Source: Acholeplasmatales bacterium
GTDB taxonomy: Bacteria; Bacillota_I; Bacilli_A; Acholeplasmatales; Anaeroplasmataceae
Direction of reading: 5' to 3'
NCBI GenBank assembly: GCA_017454375.1
Contig: JAFTDB010000010.1
Span: 1 to 64,000 of the forward strand
Length of the DNA: 64,000 bases
Each line of letters begins with the position of its first letter. Position 1 is the first letter of the stretch. The translations under genes were made by a program, and so were the position numbers. This document shows positions 6,900 through 21,800 of the stretch, piece by piece. The notes under the pieces were generated by a model that saw nothing but the letters and a program-made list of their open reading frames with translations, searched no databases and was not told where the DNA came from.

Positions 6900-9800
6900 A
6901 TGAAAAAAAAGGAGATTAACAAAATAGTATTGATGTTGATGCTAGTATGCGCAGCACTGGCACTCATCTTTATAACGGATCGAGGGGGTACGTTGGCTCT
7001 CGAAGAAAATGAATCTCAAATTGAAAATGTAAGTGAGAGAGAAAATTGTAATGATGACTACGAAGTTAAACTTGCTGGTCAACAAACAACTCAAGCTTTA
7101 GATAAACCTACGATTAGTTATGGCTACTCTCCTACTGATGTTAGCTGGGACTATAACTCTACTTATGGTGGTTACATCTTAAAGTGGATAAGAGTCGCAG
7201 ATAATCATGGTGGATATTCTGCTAACATTACTATTCCATCTACTTATGGCGGTTATACAATTGTTGGTATTGCTACAGACTTTTATGTTCAAACACATTG
7301 TGGAGGCTGTGGCGGTTGGTGGAATGTTAGTGTTCCTAACATAAAACTACCAAGTACTATCAAGTACATTGGCGACAATGCTTTTAGAAATAGCGCTTCA
7401 TTTAGTACTCCTATAGTAGATATTGAAGATTGTTCAAACTTAGTGTATATAGGTGAAAACGCATTTAAGAATTGCGAAGTTATAGGTATCCCATCTGTAA
7501 TGGATAACTTAACTACAATTGGCAAAAATGCATTTGCTGGTAGTACTCCAGAAACTGCGGCTATTAGAACAAATTATGTTTCTAACCATGCGATCACTGC
7601 TAAGAATCTAGAAACAATCGGTGAAGGTGCATTTAAGAATTGCCAAGGCTTAAAATTATTTGATTTAAACTCTAATACAAAGCTTAAGACAATTGGCAAG
7701 AATGCATTCTATAACTGTACAGGCATTGAAAGTATTATGATTCCTGCATCAGTCGAAACAATTAATGAAGATGCATTCAAGATGTGTTCTAGTATTCAAC
7801 AAGCACAAGTTAAATGTAATAAATTGGGTGTTGGTATTTTTGATGGTTGTTCTCAACTAACAAGCTTAACTCTTTCCTCTGATATAACTGTAATACCTGA
7901 TAGAGCATTTAATATGTGTACACAACTAGGTAACGCTAGATTATCTGATAACGTTACATCAATCGGTGCAGAAGCATTTGCTGCAACTGGTTTACGTAAC
8001 TTTACAATGCCTACAGCTTTAGTAAGCATAGGCGATAGAGCATTCCAAAAATGCTATGGCTTAAGAGCCGTTAACTTTGAGGCAGCAACTGGCTTAAAGA
8101 CAATTGGTGAGTCTGCATTTGAGGATTGTACTACATTAAATTCATCTAATACTACTAACGTTGACGATACAACATTAGTAATTCCTGCGACTATCCAAGA
8201 CGTAACAGTAGGCACAACTACAACTCCTGGTATTGGCGCAAATGCCTTCAAGGGTTGTACAAGCTTACAAGGTGTACAATTCAAAGTTGATTACTTTGCT
8301 GAAGGTATGTTCGATGGCGACAGCAAGCTAGAAACAGTTACATTCGCATCAGCTGCAACAGATACAAAGGTTCCAGCAAGAATGTTTAAAGATTGTTCTA
8401 AGCTAGCTGATATTCAAATATTATCTTTAGATTCTACAGGTGCGCCTGCACTTGCTGAAATTGGTGAATATGCATTCTATAATACAGCAATTACAAGCTT
8501 AACATTAACTCATAGTCAAAACACAATTGGCGATTACGCATTTGCAAATTGTGACAAGCTAATTACTGTAACAGTTGATGTTGCTATGATTTCTGCACAT
8601 ATGTTCGAAGACTGTGAATTATTAACAACAGTTACAATCGGATCTCATGTTCAAGAATCTACTGGTGGAGACGCCACAACTTTGGGAGAAAATGATGTTA
8701 CTCCACTTCATTATAGTTGGGCTGTTGGCCCATACGCATTTGCTAATGATGCTAACATCACATCAGTTACATTTAATGGAACAAACGTAATCGGTGATTA
8801 CATGTTTTATAACTGTAGAAAACTACAAAGCTTAGTTATCCCATCAACAATTCAATATGTTGGTTTCTATGCGTTTGCTAAATGTGATGATTTAGACACA
8901 GTTACAATCGGTTCTAGTAAATTAGGATCTTACATGTTTGCTGAAGATATTAATCTACATTATGTAATTCTTAATGACACTATCACAGAAATTCCTGATT
9001 ATGCATTTTATGCAAGCTCATTATATGCAATTTCTATCCCTTCATCTGTTGTAACAATTGGTAAGGGTGTATTTGCAGCAAGTACACAACTTGAATATAT
9101 CCAATTAAATAACAATCTAATTGGCGAAGATATGTTTAGAGGCTGTACAAAGTTAAAATATACAGGCGTTCCTGGTAACTATCAAAATAAGATTGTTATT
9201 CCTGAAAACATCACAGAGGTTAGAAGCGGTGCATTCTATGGATGTACTGGCATTACTGATATCGAATTAGTATCTAACCAAATTGGTGTAGATATGTTTA
9301 GAGGCTGTACAGGTATTGGCTCACAATCAGCAACTTATACATTGACTATTGAAGCAGCTGATAAGCAAGTTGGAAATGCAACTATTTCATATTCAATTGG
9401 TAGTGGTGCATTCTACGGATGTACAAACATTAACAAAGTAATAGTAACTTCAAAATCAATTTCTACAAATATGTTTAGAAATTGTACTAACTTAAGTGAA
9501 GTTACTGTAGGCGCAAATGTTGAGACTATTGGTGATTATGCATTTGCTGATTCAGGTGTTCAAACTGCAACATTAAACAACACAATAACTGGTAAGCATA
9601 TGTTTGATGGCTGTAGCAAGCTTACATCTGCAATATTCAATGAAAACTTCGTAACAATTGATGATTATGCATTTGCAAATAGTGCAATCGTTAATGTTTC
9701 ATTATTTGCATCTGGTGCAACTAATGTTAATTATTTCAAGACAATAGGTAAATATGCATTTGCTAACTGTACAAATATCACATCTTTAAATATTCCTAAT

Positions 9801-12800
9801 TCAACTGAGACAATCGGTGAAGGTGCTTTATTTGGTACAACTAAGCTAGCTGATTTATTTATCCCATTTATTGGTAAATCATTAAATGCAACAGGCTCAG
9901 AAGCGTTATTTGGCTATATTTATAGTACTAACGGTTTAGCCAATGCTCCAGTTGATACTTATCCTGTAAGATCTTATTATAGCGGCTACACTCCTGGTAC
10001 AACTTCAACAAATAATTCATATCTATCATACATTCCTGATAAGTTAACAACAGTTACTGTTAGACAACAACAAGTAATTAGATATGGCGCATTTATGAAC
10101 TGTATAAACATTACATCAATCAACACATTTGGTGCTGAAAGTGGTGAAGATTCAAATAGATACATGGGTGTTCAAGAAATTCAAAGCTATGCATTCTATA
10201 ACACTGGTTTAAAAACTAAATTAGAAATTCCTGCTTCAGTTACTAAGATTGGTATTTATGCTGCTGCAGAAAATAGAAATTTGGAAAAGGTAGAAATCTT
10301 TGGCCAATTACCTGATTCAACTGCTGATGATACTGGTGCTAAATATATGTTCTATAACTGTGGAACATTAGGAGAAGTAACAGCTATTCATACTTCATTA
10401 ATTTCTGCACATGCCTTTGAAAACTGTTCAGGCTTAACAAAAGTATTATTGAGCACAGAAGGCACTTTAAAGACTATTAAAGAATATGCATTTAGTGGAT
10501 GTGTTGCTTTAGCTGACCTTACATTCCCTGATTCAATTGAAAGAATTGAACAACATGCTTTTGACAATGTTGATGCATTTAACTTCAACGGACGTTTACC
10601 TGCATCATTAACATTCTTAGGCAACTATGCATTTAATGATTGCGATGGTATTACTCATATGTATATTCCTGGTACTATTACAAATCTAGGAACTCATATC
10701 TTCAAGGATTGTAAGTTCTTAGTTACTGTAACAAGTAACCATGAGCTAGTTACAACTGGTATGTTTGCTGGCTGTGCTAGATTATATGATATCGATATTA
10801 CAAAGGCTAAATCTATTGGTGATTACGCATTTGCTGCTCAAGAGACTTTAGCAAAGATTAAAGCTTATACTGGCGTTCCAGCTGGTAAGGGTAAAGCTGA
10901 GGTTGTTGGTTTAACATCACTTAAGTTTATCCAATTTGGTAATGAATTAACTTCAATTGGCTCTTATGCATTTGCTAAGAGTGGCATTAAAGAAGTAGTA
11001 TTATCAAGAAACGTTACATCAATTGGTGATTATGCATACTATCAATCTAATGACCTTGAAAGAGTTGTTCTTGAAAACTCTAAGTTAGGTGATTACTGTT
11101 TCTATGAATGTACTGCACTTCACACAGTTGATTACAATACATTACAAGATATTCCTCAATATGCATTCTACGGATGCTCTAACTATACTGATCTTAAGCT
11201 AAAAGATGGTATTAAGAGCATCGGTGCATATGCATTTGCAAATATTATCAACCTACACACTGTAGTTATTCCAAACTCTGTTGACTCAATCGGTATGTGT
11301 GCATTCTGGAATGATGATGTAGTAACTTTAACTACTCCATTCATCGGTTATACAAGAGATGCATCTTATTATAGTGGCGACTACTATGGAACATACTATT
11401 ATGTAAGATACACATTAGGTTGGTTCTTTGGCGCTGGTGTAAGCGGCGAAGGTGGTAGTTATGAATGGGGTACACCAAGACAAAGCTTATATGGCAAGAG
11501 ATCTTGGGGTTATCCATATTCTCCAGCTAACGCTGCAGATGGTAAACCTAGATCTTATGAAGCATCAATGTTCTATTATGCTTACAATGCTCGTGGTGAA
11601 TCTAGAGGCTGGCAAGAAATTAAGTACGACGTATGGTACTTACCTTCTTCAATTAGAACAGTTAACGTAACTGATCAAACTAATCTTCCGGTTGCTGCAT
11701 TCTTAAATGCTAGATCCTTAACTGAAATTAATATCAGTGATAAGACTGAAACTATCGGCTTCAGTGCGTTCGCTGGATGTAATAATCTAGAAACATTGAC
11801 TGTTCCATTTATTGGTACTGGCTTAAATGTTTCTGGTGTCACAAATGAAACTCATTATAGAAGTGACTCTGGTACATCTGATCATTATGCATATCAAAAT
11901 GGTACAATTGGCCCATGGTTCTATTATGCTGATACAGCAGGTCATGCTAATGGCTATATTTATACAGATAGCTATATGATGAAGTTCAGTGCTGGAACAA
12001 TAAGTGGCGATCAATTCAGCAAAGAGATTCCTTGGACTGAAATAGTAAGTGATGGCTATACATGGCATTATAGAATTCCTACAAGCTTATCAACAATCAA
12101 TGTTGTAAACAATAGAAAGGATGTTCATATCAATTCTAATGCTTTATACAACTGCTCAATGATTACAACTATCAACCTAGTTGGTAAGATTAAACATTTA
12201 GGCACTAAGGTGTTCTATAAGACAGGTATTACTGAAATTACAATTCCAGCATATGTAACATCAGTTAGTGATAGTGCATTAGTAGGAATTGATAATCTAC
12301 AAACTGTAACAACATTTAATAGTGTAATTGGCCCTAACATGTTTAAGGGTGAAACATCTATCACACAAATTAACATTGAAGGCAATAACACTAAGGTTTA
12401 TAACAATGCATTTGAAAATTGCTCAGGCTTAACTAGCCTAGACTTAACAAAGGTTATCAGTATTGGTAAGAATGCTTTAGTTGGTACATCTAACCTAGCA
12501 TTAACAATCAACCAAACTGGTGACTATACAGGTACTAATGGTGCTTTAATTGAGGGTAGTACAAACTTTAACTATATCTTTGGATCTGACTACGCATCAA
12601 CTGCATCAGTAGTATTCAAGGGCAGCGAGATCACTGAAAAGATTTTAAGTAATATCAGATATATCACTGCACTTCAAATAACTAATAACGTAACTAAGAT
12701 TGGCTCATATGCATTCGAAGGCACTGCCATTACTGAATTCTATATCCCATCTTCAGTTACTGAATTTGGCGATTATATTTTCAAAAATGCTGACATCCAA

Positions 12801-15800
12801 GTAGTAACATTCGGACCTAAGGTAACTGAAATTGCTAAGGGTATGTTCTATGGATGTACAAATTTAACAACATTAAAATTCGAAACAGAAGAAAAAGTAG
12901 TTGATATTAGATATGTATCAAATAATGTCTTCCAAGAATTTGAAAACAATGTTGCTACTGGCGTTTATTACACTGGTGGATTGAATAAGAGAATTGAAGC
13001 AACTGACAATGCTAATGTTGTATTTGTTTCAACTGACTCAACAAATAAATATTACATTTCTAGCCTACAAGGTGCATTCTATATTGATAACCTTGATGGT
13101 ACATATTATGGCTTAGGACCAGACTGGTTATTAGGTACAGAAGATGATGAATTATTCATCCCAGCTCCTAATAAGCAACTTGGTGAAGCTGATTACCATG
13201 CTAGAATTATCAGCGATAATGTAGGCAATAATGTTTATGTAGATTATGATGATAATTCATACAGCTTAGTAACAGTAACAAAGCTTGAAGCAAATCATAG
13301 CTATCAATATGAATATAGCCAAGATAGATATGTACTAGTTAACAACCAATTAATCCAAATGGTAACAGTTAACGGTAAAGAATATTTACCTTTAAACGGC
13401 AAATACTATTCTAAGGGCTTTGATGGTTTACTAGGTACAGCAGATGATACTTGGTTATTACAATACAAAAATAAATATGTAGACAATGTTACATATGCTC
13501 CTTCAGCAGATATTGAAACTGTTTATAGCAATTATATTCTATTCATTGAAGCTGCAGATGGCACTCTAAGACCATTCAAGATTACAACTGAACTTGAAAC
13601 TGGTGATGAAAATACAAATTACAAGGTATTAGTACAATCTCAACTTGATAATAGCTACAATGTTTTGTATTTAGATGGAACTGACAGCTTAGCAGTTGGT
13701 GATGTATTTGTATCAAATGGTACATTAACTATTTACACTTCTTACTATACATATAACCGTGTTGCAACTCAAAGGTTTACTGATATTGACAATAAGGTAG
13801 TTAACTTAGGTGATGAATATTCTGTATCTAAAGATCCATCAGTTAATAAGATGTTTACATATACACCAGTTCAAAAGGGAACTGATGGTGTTAACTATTT
13901 TGTAACTATGGGTGGCGGAATCTACGCATGTGGTCCTGATAAATTATTATTAACAGATGATGATTTCTTTACAAAGACTATGGATGTTTATGCAACTCCA
14001 GAAACACCACAGACTGTAGTTCCTGATTATGTAAGAGATACTAATATCATTTCTCAAACTAATACTGGTACAACTTTAGTTAATGTAATGACTCCATCAT
14101 TTGAAAAGATTGGAGCAGAAGCATTCTATGGTGCAACTGCGTTTAGAACAATTACATTATCTGAAAACTTAGTTAAGATTGGTGCTAAGGCATTCTATGG
14201 TGCTGGCTTAGATACAATTACTATCCCATCATCTGTAAAGAATGTTGATTTAGGAAACAATGAAGTTGATTTAGGTATTGAGGATTCTGCATTCTCTAAT
14301 ATGCCTAATTTAACATCAGCTATTATTAACTCTGCAGTTAATGGTACTAATATGTTCAAGGATTCTAAGAGACTTGATACAGTTAAGATTTCATCTGAAA
14401 CTAGAGAAATCTCTGATGGTTGCTTCAGTGGTTGTACTTCACTTGCTAATGTTGTTTTCTCAGATGTTTATCTAGAGGTTATCAAATATTCATTCCCTTA
14501 TGGTAAGGTAACTAACCCTGAAATCATATTAAATTCATACGTGCTTGGTGCAGTTGCTAATTCATCAACTGTATATCCTGGTAGCACTCCAGGTACAACT
14601 GCATCTGATTATTATGTTGATTCTGAAGGCAAGACTAGAATTATCGGCTTAGACCAAATTATTGGTACAGAAGATGATATCGAGGTTGCTGTAGTTAAGA
14701 ATGCTAATAACGAATTAGAATATTTCCGTGTATTAGGAAATAACCTATATAAAGCAATTACTATCACAATTGATTCAGTTAATGATGGCACAACTGTTTA
14801 TGTTGGTAATAGCCAAGGTAAGCTAACACTTGCTGATCGTATTGATGTTACATCATTATATCGTCAAGGTGAAAATGGTGGAGCTGATTATACTTATTCA
14901 GGTGTAACTCACACTGTTGAGGGTGCAGGATTACTTAACACAACTGATGAAGTATTAACAGTAGAAGTTAATAATGTTAGATATGTTGTTGTTCTAATTG
15001 GTGGAGCTTATTATAGTCAAATTAGAAATAACATTTACTACAAGGTAGTTAATAATGGCTTAAAATTAGTTTATTTCGAAGGCACACCAGGTGCACAGCC
15101 TGAAAGAGATAATGTAGTATTAATTGGCTCAAGCTATTACATTGTTAATAATGACCATTCATACGTATTGGAAAAAGAAAATGAGCTTGCAGCTGATGGT
15201 CAACTTGTAATCTTTGACCAAAATAGCATTGCTCACAATGTAGAAAGGGTTAATATTGATGAAACAGATTATTATGTTGAGCATATCGTTAGCGAATCAG
15301 TAACTAACGTTGTTTGTGCATGGACTTATAACGGTAATTTCTCAGGCAAACTAGTATACGTTGCTGGTGATGAGCTTACAAGTGTTGATTACACTGAACA
15401 TCTTGTATCTGAATTAACACCAGGCAAGTATGGTACTAAGGTTGGTGCTAGTGACAAGTATTACAAGACTGCTGGTCCTGATAGAAAGCTTGGCACAGCA
15501 GATGATGTTTATGAACAATATACTAATAATCAAACAATCGCCTTCATTAAAGCTACATGGCTAGATGCAGGTGAAGATCCTAGATACATTTATTATTATG
15601 ACAATGCTGATAATACATATTTAATTATCGAATTCCTAACTGATCAAATTGAACCAATCAGTTATCTAATCTCTGGTAGAACTGCAACAACACAAAATAT
15701 CTTTACAATTGAAGATGTTGAAGCAACTAAGGGCAATGTCTTAGTTGGTGGTGATGGTAGACATTACTATAAGAGAGAAGACGGTACATATTATGGTGTA

Positions 15801-18800
15801 GGTGCAAATGGTAAGCTTACAGTATCTGACTCTGACTACTTATATGTAACTACAACTCCAGCATTAATTAACCTAACAGCTAATAACGCAATTAGAATCG
15901 TTGAGGTTAATGGTGATGTTTCTAAATATTACCGTGTAAATGGTGATAATACATATACAAGAATAACTGCATTAACTGTAAGTGGTGATTACCATTATGT
16001 TGAGGCTGGAAACATCGATGAGCAATATAGAATCATTGGTAGCCCTAATTGCACACTTACTGATGAATATGTAGCTAAGGCTTATAAGGTTAAATATTCA
16101 AATTATCTATCTGCATATTATCTAGAAAACGAACAATATGGCGAAACTAGATACAACGGTACATACACTGTTGTTGGTGAAGATGGTAAATTCAATACAA
16201 CTGATGATGTTATAAAGATTTATGGCAATGGTGCAACCCCATCATTAGATGATAGAGCTGTAAAGGTTGCTGCTGTAAATGAATCTCCATACTACAATAG
16301 AGTATATGAGGATTTAGAACATAACGTTTATAGAGAAATCCAAAAAATTCTTGTAAGTGGTTCTTGGACTTATTCAGAGGGCTCTTTATGGACAACTGAA
16401 ATGAATCAAGTTGGTGTAATTGGTACAGCTAATGATGTTGAAGTATTTGGCTTTATTGGTGGCTATTATTGGAAAGAAATTGTTGACGAAAATAATGTTA
16501 TTAAACGTGGCTATGGTCCAGATGGTAATCTATCAACAACTGATGACTCTAAGTTCGTTACATATAAAGAGAATTGGGAAATTGAAGTATTTGATTATAA
16601 ATTAAATAATTTGACATATATTTGTCATGAAAATCCAGATGGAACATATTACACATTCACTCAATCTGGAACTACTTATTCAATTTATGGCTTAATCGTA
16701 TTATCAACTGCTACATTCTATAACGCTGTTGATTATATCGATACTTATTTAAATAACTACGCTGTAATCAGATTTGAATTAGTTAATAGTATTGAAAGCT
16801 CAGTTAACTATCTACCTGGCTATGACACATCATCATTCTATGGTGTTGATGAGACAACTGGTAAGTTTGTTAACCCAATAACTTCTAATGTATTAACTCA
16901 CGTAGGCGCTAATAGAACAATTGGCGATAGTGATGATATTAAGAATGTTATTTGTGTTGCTGGTAATACAAATGAATATTATGTTAAGTTAACTAATAAT
17001 GTTTACCAAAAGGTAGAAAATGGTGTATTAGGATCATATGTATCTGCTGGTTATGATAAATTATTAGGTACATCTGATGATATTTATGCTGGTGCTACAT
17101 TCGTAAGAGGAGAAACAAACACTGGTGTAACTGTAGCTGGTGTTACAGAAAGAAATGGTAAATATTACGTAACATTCACTGGAAATAATTACTTAACTTA
17201 TGATGAAGCTGATGGTTATCTAGGTTATGATAATGATTCATTATATCAACTAATTGATACTAACCTTGTATTAGTTGATAAGGGTGAAGATAATACTTAC
17301 CTAACTCATGATGACTTTATTGCAACTCTATCAGGCACTAGGTTTGCTAATACTGATAAGCTTGTTAATACAACTGATGATATTACTGATGCAATAGCTG
17401 GTGCTAATAAGCGTCCTTATAAGCCTGTTGCTAATAATGCATCTGTATATTTCCAATATCTATATAGCACAACTAATGATAGATATGAATTAATGAATGA
17501 TTACACTGCACAAGACTTCAAGGCAATCTATCATGGAGCTAATGGTGAAATTGGTGATGGTGATGATATCGATGTTGTTACTAAATTAATCAGCGGAAGC
17601 TATAGATACTTCATTAAGATTAGTGATACTGAATATCGTTATAATCCAACTGAAGGAGCATTAGGATCAGCAACTGACCTAACTGTTTACACTGATTATG
17701 TTGTTAATAAAGAAACAGGTGAGCATACTGTTCTTGGTACTCCATATAATTATTACTATGCACAAACTGAAAATGGTGCACAAGTTAGATTTGCAGGCCC
17801 AGATGGATTAGTTGCTACACTTAATGGTGATAATCAAGATGATGACATTTATACTGGCTATGTTCTAAACAACAAGACTTTATATGTTGTTATCGGCTTA
17901 AATGACCATGCTCCATATGTACGTACAACAGCTGACAATTCTGATGACAATACATTCTATAGATTACAACTTCAAGCAAATACTACTAAACCTGTAGTTC
18001 TATTAAATGGTGAAACAGAAATGATTTCTGCTGGTAAGAATAGAACAATTGGTGATAGCGATGATATTACTAATATTAAAGAGGCTGCATCATTCAAGTA
18101 TTACATCAATACAGAAGATTCTACTGGCAAGACTTATTATTTCTCAGCATCTAATCTAATTGGTTATAATGATGTACTTGCTTACAACGGCTTCGATGGT
18201 GTGTTTGGTACTGACGATGACTACTTCAATATTCAAACATATCTAAAAGGTCGTGGACAAAAGGCTGTATTTGCTGGTCATGATAAGCAATTTAGAACAG
18301 CTGATGACTTAGTAGCTGTTCTTGGTATCGACTTAATTCCATATTATGATTTAGGCGATAATACATATTATCCATATTCATACACAACAGTTGATGGTAA
18401 GACTGTATTAGCATATGAAAATAGTGAATATCAATATGACAACACTACTTTATATGCTGGTGCAATTGAAACTATTGGTGAAGCAGTTCAATATCTATTA
18501 AGACCAAATCTTCGTAGAAATGAAAATACAGCTGCTTTATCACAAGCAGTATATATCCTTACTGTAACTGTTAATAGCCAAGAAAAGAAGCTACATTACT
18601 TAACAAAGGCAGCTAATAGATATTATCAAGCTGGTCTTGATGGTCTATTAGGATCAGAGGATGACGTTACAATCATTACTGATGATAAGGGTGATGTTGT
18701 ATTTGGTGATGAAAGAGATTACTACATTACAACTATCGCTGGTGCAGAAAGAAGAGTATATCCAGGTGCTGACTTAGAATTCTTCACTGCTGATGACTTC

Positions 18801-21800
18801 TATATTACTGAAACTGAAAAGACAAGAGATCTTGAAAACTCAACTCCAGATAATATCCTAAGAATCGGTAAGCAAGCATTCTATAACTGCTCATCACTTG
18901 AAACTCTTGCTCTATATTCTCCTGAATATTTCGAAGCTAACCAAACTCTTCAAACAATTGATGATGAAGCATTCAAGGGCTGTTCAAAGTTCGTTGGTGT
19001 AAGCTCAGAGATTGGTCTAGTTATTCCATATTCAGTTCAAAATTATGGTGCTGGTGTATTCGAAGGATGTACTTCATTAAATAAGGTTACATTCAATGAA
19101 TCAGCACAACAACATTTAACACAAATTGCAGAAAGAATGTTCAAGGGCTGCGTATCTCTAGCATTTATTCAATTCTACAATTCTGATGTTGCAACAACTA
19201 TTAATACATTCAGTGACCACGTTGTATCAATTGGTGCAGAAGCATTCATGGATACAAGAGGCACAACTGAAACAGATAATACTAAGCTTGGTAAGCTATA
19301 TCCAGTTATCTTTGATAATAACCTAACTACAATTGGTACTCGTGCATTTGCTAATAGTGATTTAGAAGAAATTACAATTTTAGCTAACACAATCAATATT
19401 GGAGAAGAAGTATTCAAAGGCTCTAGATTAGCTAAGGCTTGGTTCAAGTCAATCTCTGAAATTCCTGCTGGAATATTTGAAGATTGTGATTTATTAACTC
19501 ATGTTTACTTTAATGAAAATGCAGTAACACCAGAAGATACTACAAAGGCTAATATCTTCGTAGGCATTACCGCTATTGGCTCACGTGCATTTGCCAATAC
19601 AAGATTAAATAACGTAGTGTTGAAGTCTACGCTTTTTGGTGATGGCCATAAGCTAGCAAGAACTGCTGAAGGACAAACATTAGGTGATGATATCTTTAAG
19701 GATGACACAGCACTTACTAACGTTACATTCGAATACGGCGTTGTAAGAATTCCTGCTGGTATATTCTATGGATGTTCTAATTTATCAAGCGTTCAATTCT
19801 ATGATGCAGAAGCTAACCAAACTAAGCTATATGCAGGTAATAATGAAATTACTGATTATACTGACGCTAATGTTTCAACAACTACAAGTATCACTCCTGA
19901 TACTGATGGATTCATAGCTGTTGATTCGACTCATCCAGCTGTAGCATTAAGCATCAACTACTTACCATCAACAGTAACAATGATTGATGAAAATGCATTT
20001 AGAGGATGTAGTAGTCTTACTAAGACAGTATTTACAAATAAATTAACATCTATTCAAGCAGGCGCATATCAAGGATCTGGCTTAACTGCAATTGTTATTC
20101 CTAAGACAGTTGTTGATATGGGTGCAAATATCTTTGCTGCTTGTACAAACTTACATGTAGTTATCTTCCTTAACCAAGGATTAGGTGAATCTATGTTCAT
20201 CGATTGTACTGGCTTAACTTCAATTAACCTACCTGATGGTATTACTGAAATTAAGGCTGGTGCCTTCAGAAACTGTACAGAATTATTATCTATTACAGTT
20301 CCTAAGTCAGTTACAACAATTGAAGAAGGCGCATTCGCTAACTGTATTAAGGTTCAATACTTAACAATTCCATTCATCGGTAAGGAAAGAGGCAATGGTG
20401 AATATACTGGTTCAACAAATGCAGAAGCATTATTTGGTTGGATTTTCGGTACATTCACTGCTGCAGAAGGCGCAACTGATGTAACTCCTACAAGACAATT
20501 CTATTCAGGAGATCCTAAACCATATTACAATGGTCAATCTTCATCTAATACTAATTACAAAGATTATAAGATTCCTACATCTTTAATTAGCGTAGTTATC
20601 ACTGATGAATCTAAGGTTGCTTATGGTGCATTCATGGGTGTTAAGCTTTCATCATTAACACTTCCTGATATTACTGATGCTGGTCATACAAGCTATGTTG
20701 AACAATTACTAAGATTTGGTGATTATGCATTCTATAGCTGCTCAGAGCTTGTTACTACAGTTATTCCATCTCAAATCGAAATAATTGGTAATTATTGTTT
20801 CGCAAGCTGTGCTAAGCTTGAAAACGTAGAATTACCAGATGGTACAACAGCTGGTACTAATGGTGTACAACAACTTGGTAATTATGCATTCGCATATTGT
20901 GATAAGATTCAAACTATTACAGTTCCACAAACTGTTAAGAGCTCACTTGCTGCTAATGTAGCAATCAATGGTACTTCAGGCTTAGGCGAATTCATCTTCG
21001 GTTATTGCCATGGCCTAGAAGAATTAAATCTAGAAAATGATGCACTTGGTGTAAGTATGTTCCATGACTGTACTTCATTAATTTCAGTAGAAGTACCTTA
21101 TGGTGTTTTATCAATTGCCCAAAATACATTCTTCAATTGTACATCACTTCGTTATGTTGCAATTCCTGCATCTGTTACATCAATTGCTAACGCAGCATTC
21201 AAGCAATGCTCAAGTCTAGAAACATTAATCATTCCATTCATCGGTTCTGCAAGAGGAACTAAGACTGGTGAAACTGCTAGATTCGCATATATCTTTGGTT
21301 CAACTGGAACTTCTAACCTAGAAGGTACAGGTAATGATGCTAACGTTCCTGCAACATTAAAGAATGTATATATCTTTGATGAAACAGTAATTGGTGATTA
21401 TGCATTCTCTCAATGTAGAAATCTAGAAAAGATTATCATTTCTAAGGATTTATACTTCCCTTCTTTACATGCTAGAGTAATTGATCCTGATACTGATAAA
21501 TTAGCTAAGGTATTCACTGTTACTGTAACTAAGGATGAAAATGGTACAGTTACAAACGTAACATGTGTTCTTCCAAGACAATCAAGCGTTAACGTTGAAA
21601 ACAGATTAAATGATGCTATGTATTCTAAGCTTGTTGATTTGATTCACTTCACAGAACCTACAGGAAAGACTACTACATTAGCTAATATGATTGATAATTA
21701 TGATCTATATGTAGATACATCATATGTTTATGTTACTGATACAACAACAGCAGATGATGTTACATATTTAGGTAAATTCGCATTTGCTAACTGCGATGGT

